From Burkholderiales bacterium (lineage in GTDB: Bacteria; Pseudomonadota; Gammaproteobacteria; Burkholderiales; Burkholderiaceae_C): a stretch of DNA of 64,000 nucleotides. Shown in pieces: positions 1 through 13,020 of this stretch. The stretch lies in contig JACRPO010000021.1 in the NCBI GenBank assembly GCA_016223165.1, positions 120,286 through 184,285 of the forward strand. The letters run 5' to 3'. How positions within the stretch are numbered: position 1 is the first letter of the stretch; every line of letters starts with the position of its first letter. Position numbers and translations under genes: made by a program. The notes below the pieces were generated by a model. That model was not told where the DNA came from. It made no database searches and saw nothing but the letters and a program-made list of their open reading frames with translations.

Positions 1-92
1 GCGCCGCCGCCGCCCGCGTAGGAGAAGCACACCAGCCGCGCCGAAGGCGCGGGCCGCTGCGCAAAGCGCATCAGCCAGGCCGAGGAACTCAT
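1..92 (-). CDS. type II thioesterase, N-terminal fragment (runs off left edge)
   Basis: Only about 30 codons are inside the window. From an ATG at 92 the protein begins MSSSAWLMRFA and continues RLVCFSYAGGGG. This matches the start of type II (GrsT/TesE-like) alpha/beta-hydrolase thioesterases, in which a hydrophobic strand and a Y-A-G-G-G oxyanion-loop motif lie about 20 residues from the N-terminus. These enzymes release mis-primed or stalled acyl groups from carrier proteins of NRPS/PKS assembly lines. A second in-frame ATG at 116 is possible and neither start has a clear ribosome site. The next gene on the same strand is an Sfp-type phosphopantetheinyl transferase, which also acts on carrier proteins, so the pair suggests a biosynthetic cluster to the left. 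The catalytic Ser/His are outside the window, so the family call rests on the N-terminus alone. Confidence 0.6.
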   Translation of the reverse strand, partial: MSSSAWLMRFAQRPAPSARLVCFSYAGGGG

Positions 93-388
93 CGCGAACC
101 GGCCGCGCGGCCGCATCGGCCAGCGAGCGGCGCGCAGGCACGCCGGCGGTGCTGCCGGCGTCCGGGATACAGGTGTTCAGACATCGACAACTCCCCTTGT
201 GGCCCATGCCCGGTTCGACGTCGGGCTCCCGGCCGGGCTTGTGGCACATCGGCGGCGCGCGCCCGTGGCCCGCACCGATCGGCGACGCGACGCGGCTCTC
301 GACGCCTGGAGATGGCGCCCGGTCCCGCGTCGGCCGGGCATCCTATCGGCTGACGCCACGCATGGCCGGCACGCAGGCGCGGGAGCGG

Positions 389-1150
389 TCAACCTAGTGA
401 GAAAGTCTGCACGATTGCCTCGCTACGGCGCACGACGGCCGCCGCCCATGCGCCCTGCGGCGTGCGTCCGGCCCAGAGGGTGAAGGCATGCGCCGGGTGG
501 GCGGCGTCGTGCACGCGCAGCAGGCGGGCCGGCGAATGCGGGTCGAGCGTCACCTCGAAGCTGTCCAGCGGGATGGACAAGCCGCCACCGAGGGCCTTGA
601 TGAAGGCCTCCTTGCGCGTCCATCCGGCGAGGAAGGCATCCGCCGCGAGCGCGCCGGGCAGGGCCGCGAGCTCGGCCTGCTCGGCCGGCGCGAAATTGCG
701 TGCCGCGATGGCATGCAGCTCGGGCACCGGCCGCGGCCACTCGATGTCCACCCCGACCGCCGCGCCGTCGCTCAGGGCGAGCAACGCCCAGGCGCCGGAG
801 TGCGAGAGGTTGAAGTCCAGGTCGGGCTGCGCGAACGGGTGTGCAAGCCGTGGCTTGCCCTGGGGCCCGTTGTCGAAGCGCAGGGCGGATGGATCCGAGC
901 CGGTGGCGTGGGCGAGAAGGTGGCGCAACAGGCCGCGGCCGTGCGCGAAACGCTCGCGGTGCTGCGGGAAGTGGAATCGCGCCGCGCGCTCGCGCTCGGC
1001 CGGGTCGAGCACAGCGTGCAGCTGGGCAGGGGGCCAGGGCGGTTCGTCCAGCGACATCAGCCAGAGCTGCGCTTCGCCGGTCGAGGGTGGCCGCGGCAGG
1101 TGCCGGCGGTCACGGGGCGCCCAGGTCGATGGCGTTTCCACTGGATGCAT
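389..1150 (-). CDS. 4'-phosphopantetheinyl transferase, Sfp/EntD superfamily
   Basis: 253 residues. It transfers the phosphopantetheine arm of CoA to a serine of acyl/peptidyl carrier proteins in the cytoplasm. The visible family signatures are an N-terminal FNLSHSG block, the Mg-binding G-V-D-I-E-W (Asp135, Glu137) and W-T-R-K-E-A-F-I-K-A at about 177-186. Two-half architecture and length are normal for the Sfp group. The start is the ATG at 1150; an in-frame ATG at 1174 would add eight residues. It is divergent from the serine hydrolase gene (1205), leaving a gap of only about 54 bp. About 270 bp separate it from the thioesterase start at 92 on the same strand, so it may belong to a siderophore or polyketide cluster. 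The function is well supported; the partner carrier protein is unknown. Confidence 0.9.
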   Translation of the reverse strand: MHPVETPSTWAPRDRRHLPRPPSTGEAQLWLMSLDEPPWPPAQLHAVLDPAERERAARFHFPQHRERFAHGRGLLRHLLAHATGSDPSALRFDNGPQGKPRLAHPFAQPDLDFNLSHSGAWALLALSDGAAVGVDIEWPRPVPELHAIAARNFAPAEQAELAALPGALAADAFLAGWTRKEAFIKALGGGLSIPLDSFEVTLDPHSPARLLRVHDAAHPAHAFTLWAGRTPQGAWAAAVVRRSEAIVQTFSLG

Positions 1151-1204
1151 GACAAGGTGTTGAGCGCCGGCCATCGCGGCGCGATTTCGCGTAGTCTGCC
1201 AGCC

Positions 1205-2650
1205 ATGCATCCGCAAGACGAGCGAGACGAGCAGGACGACAGCGAAGGGCAGCGGCGCCGTCGCCGAGACATGCTGCAGTGGGCTGTCGCGGCGAGCTTC
1301 GCGCTGTCCGCTTCGGCCTGTGGCGGCGGCGGCGGTGGCGCCGATGGTGCCGAAGGCGCCGCGCCGGCGCCCGCCCCGCCTGCTCCGACAGGCACACCGA
1401 CAGCCACACCGACTCCGGCGCCGACATCCGGGCCGACCCCCGCGCCGACGCCAGCGCCTTCGCCCGCCCCGCCGGCGCCGACATCCTCGCCGACACCGGC
1501 GCCGACAGCCGCGCCGACGCCGGCGCCCACACCGGCACCGACGCCCGCCCCGCCGCCGCCGGAGCCCCCGGAGCCGATCGCCGCCAGCCTGGACACGATC
1601 ACGCCCGAGAACCAGGCGGCCACTTTCCGCCATGTCGACCGCATCCACCCCACGCGCGGCATCGCGCGCGGCGGCCCGGCCAGCGTGCTGCCCGCGCACG
1701 CCCGCTCGATGGCGTCCTTCCGCTTCACGCACCAGGGCGTGAGCGTCACGCCCGAGGATTTCATGGCCCGCCGCCGCATCGGCGGCTGGATCGTGCTCAA
1801 GAACGGCGAGGTCGCCACCGAGCGCTACGGCATGGGCAACGTCCAGAGCTCGCGCTGGGTCTCGTTCTCGGTCGCCAAGTCGGTGACCTCCACCCTCGTG
1901 GGTGCGGCGCTGCACGACGGCAGCCTCGACAGCCTCGATCGCCGCTGCGAGACGCTGCTGCCGGCACTGCGCGGCGGCGGCTACGAGGGCACCACCGTGC
2001 GCCAGCTGCTGCGCATGACCTCGGGTGTGCGGTGGAGCGAGGAATACACCGACCCGAACTCCGACATCGGGCGCTTCGGCGACGCCGTGCGCCTCAACCG
2101 GCCGGGGGCGGTGCTCGACTTCGTGCGCGCCCGCCCGCGCGCGAACGTGCCCGGCACCGTCTTCAACTACAACACCGGCGACACCTTCGTGCTCGGCGCG
2201 TTGGTGGCGGCCGCCACGGGCATGACCTTGAGCGGCTATCTCTCCGCGCGCATCTGGTCGCGCACCGGCATGGAGGCCGATGGGTACTGGATGGTCGAGG
2301 CGCCCGACGGCCAGGAGCTGGCCGGCGGCGCGCTCTGCGCGACCTTGCGCGACTACGCCCGGTTCGGGCTGTTCGTGCTGCGCGACGGTGTCGTCGGTGC
2401 GCAGCGCCTGTTGCCCGAAGGTTGGCGCGATCTCGCCGGCGGTTCCGAGGGCGGCAGCTACGGCTACCAGTGGTGGCGCCTCGGCGCCGGCGCCTTCGAG
2501 GGCAGGGGCCTGTACGGCCAGTTCCTGTCCGTGCACCCGGCCGAGAACATCGTCAGCGTGATCTGGGGCGCGGGGCTGCGGCCGATCGACGGTGCCGCCG
2601 ACGAGGAAGCGATGTCGCTGCTGGCGGGCGTGGTGGACTTCCTGCGCTGA
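1205..2650 (+). CDS. lipoprotein serine hydrolase (beta-lactamase/EstB-like fold)
   Basis: 481 residues. The N-terminus has a run of arginines, then a hydrophobic signal ending in a lipobox, L-S-A-S-A-C (Cys39), followed by a glycine run, so it is probably a lipoprotein. Residues of roughly 55-120 form a long Pro-Thr-Ala linker made of PTPAPT-like repeats, as in secreted enzymes tethered to a membrane. The catalytic domain has S222-V-A-K225 (S-x-x-K nucleophile and base) and Tyr322 in N-Y-N-T-G-D, typical of the serine beta-lactamase / 6-aminohexanoate hydrolase / EstB family. It probably cleaves esters or amides in the periplasm; the substrate is not predictable. The start at 1205 keeps the arginine stretch; an ATG at 1271 also gives a complete lipoprotein signal. 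It ends one base before the convergent gntR stop. Confidence 0.82.
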   Translation: MHPQDERDEQDDSEGQRRRRRDMLQWAVAASFALSASACGGGGGGADGAEGAAPAPAPPAPTGTPTATPTPAPTSGPTPAPTPAPSPAPPAPTSSPTPAPTAAPTPAPTPAPTPAPPPPEPPEPIAASLDTITPENQAATFRHVDRIHPTRGIARGGPASVLPAHARSMASFRFTHQGVSVTPEDFMARRRIGGWIVLKNGEVATERYGMGNVQSSRWVSFSVAKSVTSTLVGAALHDGSLDSLDRRCETLLPALRGGGYEGTTVRQLLRMTSGVRWSEEYTDPNSDIGRFGDAVRLNRPGAVLDFVRARPRANVPGTVFNYNTGDTFVLGALVAAATGMTLSGYLSARIWSRTGMEADGYWMVEAPDGQELAGGALCATLRDYARFGLFVLRDGVVGAQRLLPEGWRDLAGGSEGGSYGYQWWRLGAGAFEGRGLYGQFLSVHPAENIVSVIWGAGLRPIDGAADEEAMSLLAGVVDFLR

Positions 2651-2651
2651 T

Positions 2652-3386
2652 TCAGGCGGGCGCCGTGCCGGCCGCGCCGGTGACGGCCGCCGCGGCGGCC
2701 GGCTGCGCCAGTGGCGCCGCGGCCTCGAGCCCGCTCGCGAAGTGCGTTCGCATCAGCTGCGCCGCGCCGGCCGCGTCTCTGGCCGCGATGGCGTTCATAA
2801 GCGCGCGGTGCTCGGCCAGCGAATCGGCGATGCGCCCCTCCCTGAACAGCGAGTGGTGGCGGTTGAGCTTCATCACCTTGCGCAGGTCGGTCACCATCTG
2901 CTCGGCCCAGCGGTTGCCGGCGATGCGCAGCAGCGCCATGTGGAAGCGCTCGTTGGTGGCGAAGAAGGCGGTCCGGTTCTTCACCTGGCTCTCGAGCTGC
3001 CGGTGCAGCGCTTCGAGCTCGGCGCGCTGTGCTGCGCTGGCGGTCACGGCCGCCGACGCGGCGGCGTCGCTCTCCAGCAGCGCGAGCAGGTGGTAGACCT
3101 GCTGCACGTCGGTGCGCGACATCTCGGTGACGTAGGCGCCACGCCGCACTTTCATCGTCACGAGGCCCTCGACGGCCAGCACCTTGAGCGCTTCGCGCAG
3201 CGGCGTGCGGCTGATGCCGTACTCGGCGGCGAGCTTCTGCTCGTCGATCCACGCGCCGGGCTCCAGGCGACGCTCGAAGATGGCGTCGCGCAGCCGTTCG
3301 GCCACCTGCTGGTACAGCGCGCGCGGCGCCAGGTGCGCACCGGTGGCGGAGCGCATGTCGGGCAGGGTCGGCGGGGTGCGCGGCAT
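2652..3386 (-). CDS. GntR-family regulator, FadR/FCD subfamily
   Basis: 244 residues. An N-terminal winged helix-turn-helix (about 20-90; Y-G-I-S-R-T-P-L-R-E-A-L is the recognition-helix signature) is followed by an all-helical FCD ligand domain with E-R-F-H and, further on, a histidine in A-E-H-R-A-L, which are FCD metal/ligand positions. FCD regulators bind small carboxylic acids or acyl-CoAs and usually repress the adjacent divergent operon. Here that operon encodes methylmalonyl-CoA mutase and propionyl-CoA carboxylase, so it may sense an intermediate of propionate metabolism (inference). Twin AT-rich palindromes at 3434-3459 lie just upstream and are the obvious operator. An in-frame ATG at 3356 is an alternative start. 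The C-terminus is alanine-rich. Its stop lies one base from that of the convergent hydrolase gene. Confidence 0.9.
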   Translation of the reverse strand: MPRTPPTLPDMRSATGAHLAPRALYQQVAERLRDAIFERRLEPGAWIDEQKLAAEYGISRTPLREALKVLAVEGLVTMKVRRGAYVTEMSRTDVQQVYHLLALLESDAAASAAVTASAAQRAELEALHRQLESQVKNRTAFFATNERFHMALLRIAGNRWAEQMVTDLRKVMKLNRHHSLFREGRIADSLAEHRALMNAIAARDAAGAAQLMRTHFASGLEAAAPLAQPAAAAAVTGAAGTAPA

Positions 3387-3433
3387 CGGGCTCGGCAGCA
3401 GCGCGCGGCGGTGCGACGCTGCCGCTTGGGTGG

Positions 3434-3459
3434 ATTATGAATTCATAATTATGCATAAT
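3434..3459. promoter_or_regulatory. twin overlapping palindromes, likely GntR operator
   Basis: Two perfect palindromes share two bases: ATTATGAATTCATAAT (3434-3449) and ATTATGCATAAT (3448-3459). Their centres are 12 bp apart. They are a sharp AT-rich island in very GC-rich DNA, between gntR (start 3386, minus) and the mutase gene (start 3615, plus). Both are built from the half-site ATTATG/CATAAT. FCD-type GntR proteins bind short palindromes in the promoter between themselves and the target operon, so this is the probable autoregulatory and operon control site. CATAAT could also serve as a -10 element on either strand. Confidence 0.75.
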
Positions 3460-3470
3460 CGGCTCCGGCC

Positions 3471-3521
3471 GACAAGCCCCCGACAAGCCCCGCAAGCCCC
3501 CGACAGGCCCCCCAAGCCCCT
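3471..3521. repeat. 10-11 bp C-rich tandem repeat in the mutase leader
   Basis: About five consecutive copies of a unit close to GACAAGCCCC lie between the operator and the mutase start codon, probably within the 5' untranslated leader. Copies are imperfect, with substitutions in the purine-rich half. No open frame or stem is obvious. It belongs with the other short tandem repeats found at gene boundaries in this window. Confidence 0.7.
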
Positions 3522-3614
3522 GACCGATCGCCAACGCTGCCGCGCTTGCGAAACTGCCACATCGCTGCCCTTGCCGTTCTCGCCGCCCCTCGCAGCCGCC
3601 CAGGAGACGCTCCG

Positions 3615-5777
<2,163 letters not shown>

Positions 5778-5820
5778 ACCAGAGCTGAACTCCGGCACGA
5801 CCGAAGCCCGCCCACAAGAG

Positions 5821-6243
5821 ATGATTGCCGAGGCCGACCCGGTCGAAGTCGTGCGCGCGCTGTGGCAACGCATGCAGGCGCGCGACTGGCGCGGCGCGCG
5901 CGCGCTGCTGCACGACGATGCCGTGCTGCACTGGTGGACGAGCGGCGAGCGCATCGAGGGTGGCGACGGCATCGTGCGCGTGAACGAGATCTACCCCGAG
6001 GGCTGGACCATCCACGTGCTCGACGTCGCGGCGCGCCTCGATGGGCGCGTGCAGGCCTGGGTGCGGGTTGACCATCCGCCGAACCGCTTCTTCGCCAACT
6101 CGATGGTTTCGGTGATCGACGGCCGCATCCGCACGATCGACGAGTGCTGGGGCACCTTCGAGGAGCCGCCGGCCTGGCGCAGCGCGGCCAGCGTGCCCGG
6201 CTGGTCGCGCTTCGACATCGCGCGCAAGGAGCCGCGCGCATGA
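5821..6243 (+). CDS. SnoaL/NTF2-like small protein
   Basis: 140 residues of the nuclear transport factor 2 / SnoaL alpha+beta cone fold: an N-terminal helix with P-V-E-V-V-R-A-L-W-Q-R-M, a D-D-A-V-L-H-W-W-T-S-G strand block, then alternating strands ending in R-I-R-T-I-D-E-C-W-G-T-F-E-E. Such proteins are often isomerases, hydrolases or binding proteins and the substrate cannot be read from sequence. It sits 43 bp behind the mutase gene and its stop overlaps the meaB start by four bases (ATGA at 6240-6243), implying co-translation and a role connected to the mutase or its chaperone. The ATG at 5821 fits the domain start. An epimerase-like role is possible but unsupported. Confidence 0.85.
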   Translation: MIAEADPVEVVRALWQRMQARDWRGARALLHDDAVLHWWTSGERIEGGDGIVRVNEIYPEGWTIHVLDVAARLDGRVQAWVRVDHPPNRFFANSMVSVIDGRIRTIDECWGTFEEPPAWRSAASVPGWSRFDIARKEPRA

Positions 6244-7358
6244 GTCGCCGCGCTGCCCCGAAGGCGGACGCCGGAGTACCTCCGCGCGAGGGTGCGGCGC
6301 CGACCCCCGCGATTGCGAACCTGCCGGCGCCTGACCGCGCCCTCTTCGATGCCGTCACGGGCGGCGATGCGCTCGCGCAGCGCCGCGCGATCGCCAAGAC
6401 GATCACGCTGCTGGAGTCCACGCTCCCCGAGCACCGCGCACGCGCCGACGGGTTGCTCAACGCGCTGTTGCCGGCGCGTGGCCAGCCGGGCCGCGCCTTC
6501 CGACTCGGCATCAGCGGCGTGCCCGGAGTGGGCAAGAGCACCTTCATCGAGGCGCTGGGCCTCTTTCTCGTCGAGCGTGGCGAACGCGTCGCCGTGCTCG
6601 CGGTGGACCCGAGCTCGGCGCTCGGCGGCGGCAGCATCCTCGGCGACAAGACGCGCATGGAGCGCCTCTCGGTGCATGAGCGGGCGTATATCCGGCCGAG
6701 TCCGGCCTCGGGCACGCTCGGCGGCGTGGCCGAGAAGACGCGCGAGGCGATGCGCGTCTGCGAGGCTGCCGGCTACGGCATCGTCATCGTCGAGACGGTG
6801 GGTGTCGGCCAGAGCGAGACGGCGGTCGCCGGCATGACCGACATGTTCGTGCTGCTGCAACTGCCCAACGCCGGCGACGACCTGCAGGCCATCAAGCGCG
6901 GCGTGACGGAACTCGCCGACCTCGTGGTCATCAACAAGGCCGACCTCGACGAGACGGCGGCGACGCGGGCGCGGGCACAGATCACGAGCGCGCTCAGGCT
7001 GATCGGCCTGCATGGCAACCCGGAGCATGCGCATCACGACACCACGATCTGGCACCCCGAGGTGCTGCAGCTGAGCGCGATCAAAGGCAGCGGCCTCGAG
7101 GAGTTCTGGCGCGCCGTGCAGCGCTTTCGCGACCTGCAGACCGCCAACGGCGCGTTCGAGCGCCGCCGCCACGCGCAGGACGAGGCCTGGATGTGGGAGC
7201 GCATCGACGCCGGCCTGCGCGAGCGCTTCCGGCGTCATCCGGCCGTGCGCGCGGCGCTGCCGCAACTCGCCCGCCAGGTGCACGAGGGCAGCGTGGCCGC
7301 CTCGGTGGCGGCGCGCCGGCTGCTCGAGCTCGCCAACGGGCCGCAGGGTCCCGCCTGA
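6240..7358 (+). CDS. meaB: methylmalonyl-CoA mutase-associated G3E GTPase MeaB
   Basis: 372 residues. It is a SIMIBI-class P-loop GTPase that gates cofactor loading and protects methylmalonyl-CoA mutase from inactivation. Visible motifs: Walker A G93-V-P-G-V-G-K-S-T101, then A-V-D-P-S-S, the switch region V-E-T-V-G-V-G-Q-S-E, and the guanine-specificity motif N-K-A-D. The C-terminal helical dimerisation part is present and the length is typical; the first 35 residues are a low-complexity extension. It is translationally coupled to the SnoaL-like gene by an ATGA overlap. Position right after the mutase supports MeaB rather than another G3E protein. The older name ArgK applies to the same family. 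Confidence 0.95.
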   Translation: MSRRAAPKADAGVPPREGAAPTPAIANLPAPDRALFDAVTGGDALAQRRAIAKTITLLESTLPEHRARADGLLNALLPARGQPGRAFRLGISGVPGVGKSTFIEALGLFLVERGERVAVLAVDPSSALGGGSILGDKTRMERLSVHERAYIRPSPASGTLGGVAEKTREAMRVCEAAGYGIVIVETVGVGQSETAVAGMTDMFVLLQLPNAGDDLQAIKRGVTELADLVVINKADLDETAATRARAQITSALRLIGLHGNPEHAHHDTTIWHPEVLQLSAIKGSGLEEFWRAVQRFRDLQTANGAFERRRHAQDEAWMWERIDAGLRERFRRHPAVRAALPQLARQVHEGSVAASVAARRLLELANGPQGPA

Positions 7359-7488
7359 GACGCCCAGGGACGCCTGCCCCGAATCCACGCCGACACCGCA
7401 CGGACACACCACCGCACAGACACTCCGCGCCGTCGCACCGCTACGCACGCACAGAACCACCGCACAAGAGGACCGAGGAGAACACCCG

Positions 7489-9021
<1,533 letters not shown>

Positions 9022-9037
9022 TCGCGGCTGACCGACC

Positions 9038-11170
<2,133 letters not shown>

Positions 11171-11176
<6 letters not shown>

Positions 11177-11218
11177 ACGCCTGAACGCCCGAACGCCTGA
11201 GTGCCTGGATGCCTGCGC
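11171..11218. repeat. 8-bp tandem repeat across the pccA stop
   Basis: Six consecutive 8-bp units near GCCTGAAC run from the last codon and stop of pccA towards the kinase gene: the first two are identical and the later ones have substitutions. Each intact unit contains TGA, and because 8 is not a multiple of 3 stops appear in all frames. It fills most of the 55-bp gap. Confidence 0.85.
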
Positions 11219-11231
11219 GAGGTGCAAGCGG

Positions 11232-12812
11232 ATGTCCCTGATGAACGATGTCAGCGCACCGGCCTTCGGCCCCGACCCGGCGCGGGCCCTCGCGGCCAGC
11301 GCGACGGCGCTGCTCGAGACCATCGACAGCGCCGTGACGGTGTGGGATGGCGCGTTGCGCTGCCTGTACGTCAACGCGTCGGCCGCGCGCATGCTCGGGT
11401 GCCCGGCGCAGGAGCTGCCGGGCCGCCCGCTGGCTGAAGTCATCGGCGAGGAACGCTTTCGTGCCTGCGAGGCCGAGCGGGCCGCAGTGCTGGCCGGCCG
11501 GACGGTGGAGTTCGAGTCGCAGGTGCAAGGCGGCGACGGCCTGCGGACTTGCCGTATCCGCCTGCTGCCCCGGCGCCACGGAGACGGCCGCCAGGACGGC
11601 TTCATCGCCCTCACCGACGACGTGACCGAGGCGCGCGAGCTGCGCGAGAGCCGGGCTCGGCGCCACGAGACCGAGCTGGCCATCGAGCGCAGCAACGATG
11701 CGCTGCGCATGCTCTACGAGCAGACGCCGGCGATGCTGCACTCCATCGACACCGAGGGCCGGTTGCTGACGGTCTCCGACCGATGGCTGGCGTGCCTGGG
11801 CTACGGCCGCGATGAGGTGCTCGGCCGCGCGTCGGTCGACTTCATGACGCCGGGCTCGCGCGAGGCCGTGCTCGTCGAGTACCTGCCGCGCCTGTGGCGC
11901 GCCGGGCGCTACGACCGGCTCTCGCTGCAGATGGTGCGCCGCGACGGCACCGTCATCGACGTGCTGCTGTCGTCGGTGGTCGGGCGCGACCCCGAAGGCC
12001 GCCCGCTGCGCGCGCTTTCGGTCATCGAGGACGTGACGACGCTGCTCGACCGCGCCGCCCAGCTGCGCCGCGAACAGCTGGCGCGGCGCGAGCTCGAGCG
12101 CCAGGCCGCCGAACTCGCGCGCCTAGCCAGCGAGCGGCGCGAGATGCTGGACCTGCTCGCGCACGAGGTGCGCCAGCCGCTGAACAACGCCTCGGCCGCC
12201 ATCGAGAGCGCGGGCGCGATGCTTGCCGACAAGGGCGAGCAGGGGGCCTCGGCGCGGCTGGTGCGGGCGCAGGGCGTGCTCTCCGAGGTGCGGCGCCATG
12301 TCGACAATACGCTGGCGGTGTCGACGCTGCTGTCCGGCGCGCCTTCGCCGCCCGAGGAGGAGGCCGACATCGACACCGTGCTCTCGGTGGCGCTGGCCGA
12401 GCTGCCGCGCGCCGAGCGCGCACGCATCACCATCACGCGCGACACCGCCGCCCGCTCGGCGCTGATGGACAGCGCGCTCGTGCGGCTGGCGCTGCGCAAC
12501 CTGCTCGGCAACGCCATCCGGCACACGGCGCCGGGCACGCCGGTGACGGTGCGCATCTCGGACAGCGAGGCGCCGCTGGCGCTGTTCATCGACATCATCG
12601 ACGAGGGCGGCGGCCTGCCGCCCGAGTTGCTGCCGCGGCTGTTCGCGCGCGGTGCCCGCGTGCGCCACCCCGACGGTCGCACCAGCCACGGCCTCGGGCT
12701 CTTCATCGCCCACCGCGCGCTGGAAGTGCAGGGCGGCGAGCTGCGCCTGCTGCACAGCGGCGCGGACGGCACGGCGCTCAGGCTGGTGCTGCCGCAGGGG
12801 CAGGCCGGCTGA
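11232..12812 (+). CDS. PAS-PAS sensor histidine kinase
   Basis: 526 residues with no membrane segment, so probably a cytoplasmic sensor. Two PAS domains (about 18-130 and 157-275, the second with V-S-D-R-W-L-A-C-L-G-Y-G-R-D-E-V-L-G-R) are joined by coiled-coil helices to a HisKA domain with H311-E-V-R-Q-P-L-N (phosphoacceptor His311). The ATPase domain shows L-L-G-N-A-I-R-H, D-E-G-G-G-L-P and G-L-G-L-F-I-A-H. It autophosphorylates and presumably passes the phosphate to the response regulator encoded convergently at 13021-13716. The ATG at 11232 is chosen; a second ATG at 11241 is equally possible. It follows the propionate genes in the same direction, so a role in acyl-CoA or carbon sensing is possible but unproven. 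Confidence 0.88.
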   Translation: MSLMNDVSAPAFGPDPARALAASATALLETIDSAVTVWDGALRCLYVNASAARMLGCPAQELPGRPLAEVIGEERFRACEAERAAVLAGRTVEFESQVQGGDGLRTCRIRLLPRRHGDGRQDGFIALTDDVTEARELRESRARRHETELAIERSNDALRMLYEQTPAMLHSIDTEGRLLTVSDRWLACLGYGRDEVLGRASVDFMTPGSREAVLVEYLPRLWRAGRYDRLSLQMVRRDGTVIDVLLSSVVGRDPEGRPLRALSVIEDVTTLLDRAAQLRREQLARRELERQAAELARLASERREMLDLLAHEVRQPLNNASAAIESAGAMLADKGEQGASARLVRAQGVLSEVRRHVDNTLAVSTLLSGAPSPPEEEADIDTVLSVALAELPRAERARITITRDTAARSALMDSALVRLALRNLLGNAIRHTAPGTPVTVRISDSEAPLALFIDIIDEGGGLPPELLPRLFARGARVRHPDGRTSHGLGLFIAHRALEVQGGELRLLHSGADGTALRLVLPQGQAG

Positions 12813-12813
12813 A

Positions 12814-12972
12814 GAGCCTGTGAACGAATCATCCACACCCGCTCGCCACGCCAGAAGGCGCCGGCTGATCGTTGCAAATGCTCGCCATATCACCCGATAT
12901 GGCTGCGCTTTGCGCCTCGATCCGACGCCTTCTGGCGCGTCGCTCGGGCGCGGCTGACTCATTCACAGGCTC
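12814..12972. repeat. 159-bp nested inverted repeat between convergent kinase and regulator genes
   Basis: Three nested pairs share one centre. Outer: GAGCCTGTGAACGAATCA (12814-12831) against 12955-12972, 18 bp with two mismatches. Middle: CGCCAGAAGGCG (12849-12860) against CGCCTTCTGGCG (12926-12937), perfect. Inner: GCCATAT (12884-12890) and ATATGGC (12897-12903) around a 6-base loop. The segments between them are also partly complementary, so the whole block can fold as one long hairpin. It fills most of the 208-bp gap between two converging stops. It may be a mobile palindromic repeat (REP/MITE-like) or a bidirectional terminator; there is no T-tract. Confidence 0.85.
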
Positions 12973-13020
12973 GGACTCGAAGCGTCGCGGCGCGCCGGGC
13001 GTGCCCGACGCGGCGGCGGA

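Noticed and set aside
93..388. Small frames in both directions between the thioesterase fragment and the PPTase gene
   Set aside because: They lack family similarity and ribosome sites; composition is that of GC-rich non-coding frames. I see nothing firm in this stretch.
3461..3614. Cobalamin riboswitch upstream of the B12-dependent mutase
   Set aside because: No B12-box-like core or suitable stems; the leader is a C-rich tandem repeat.
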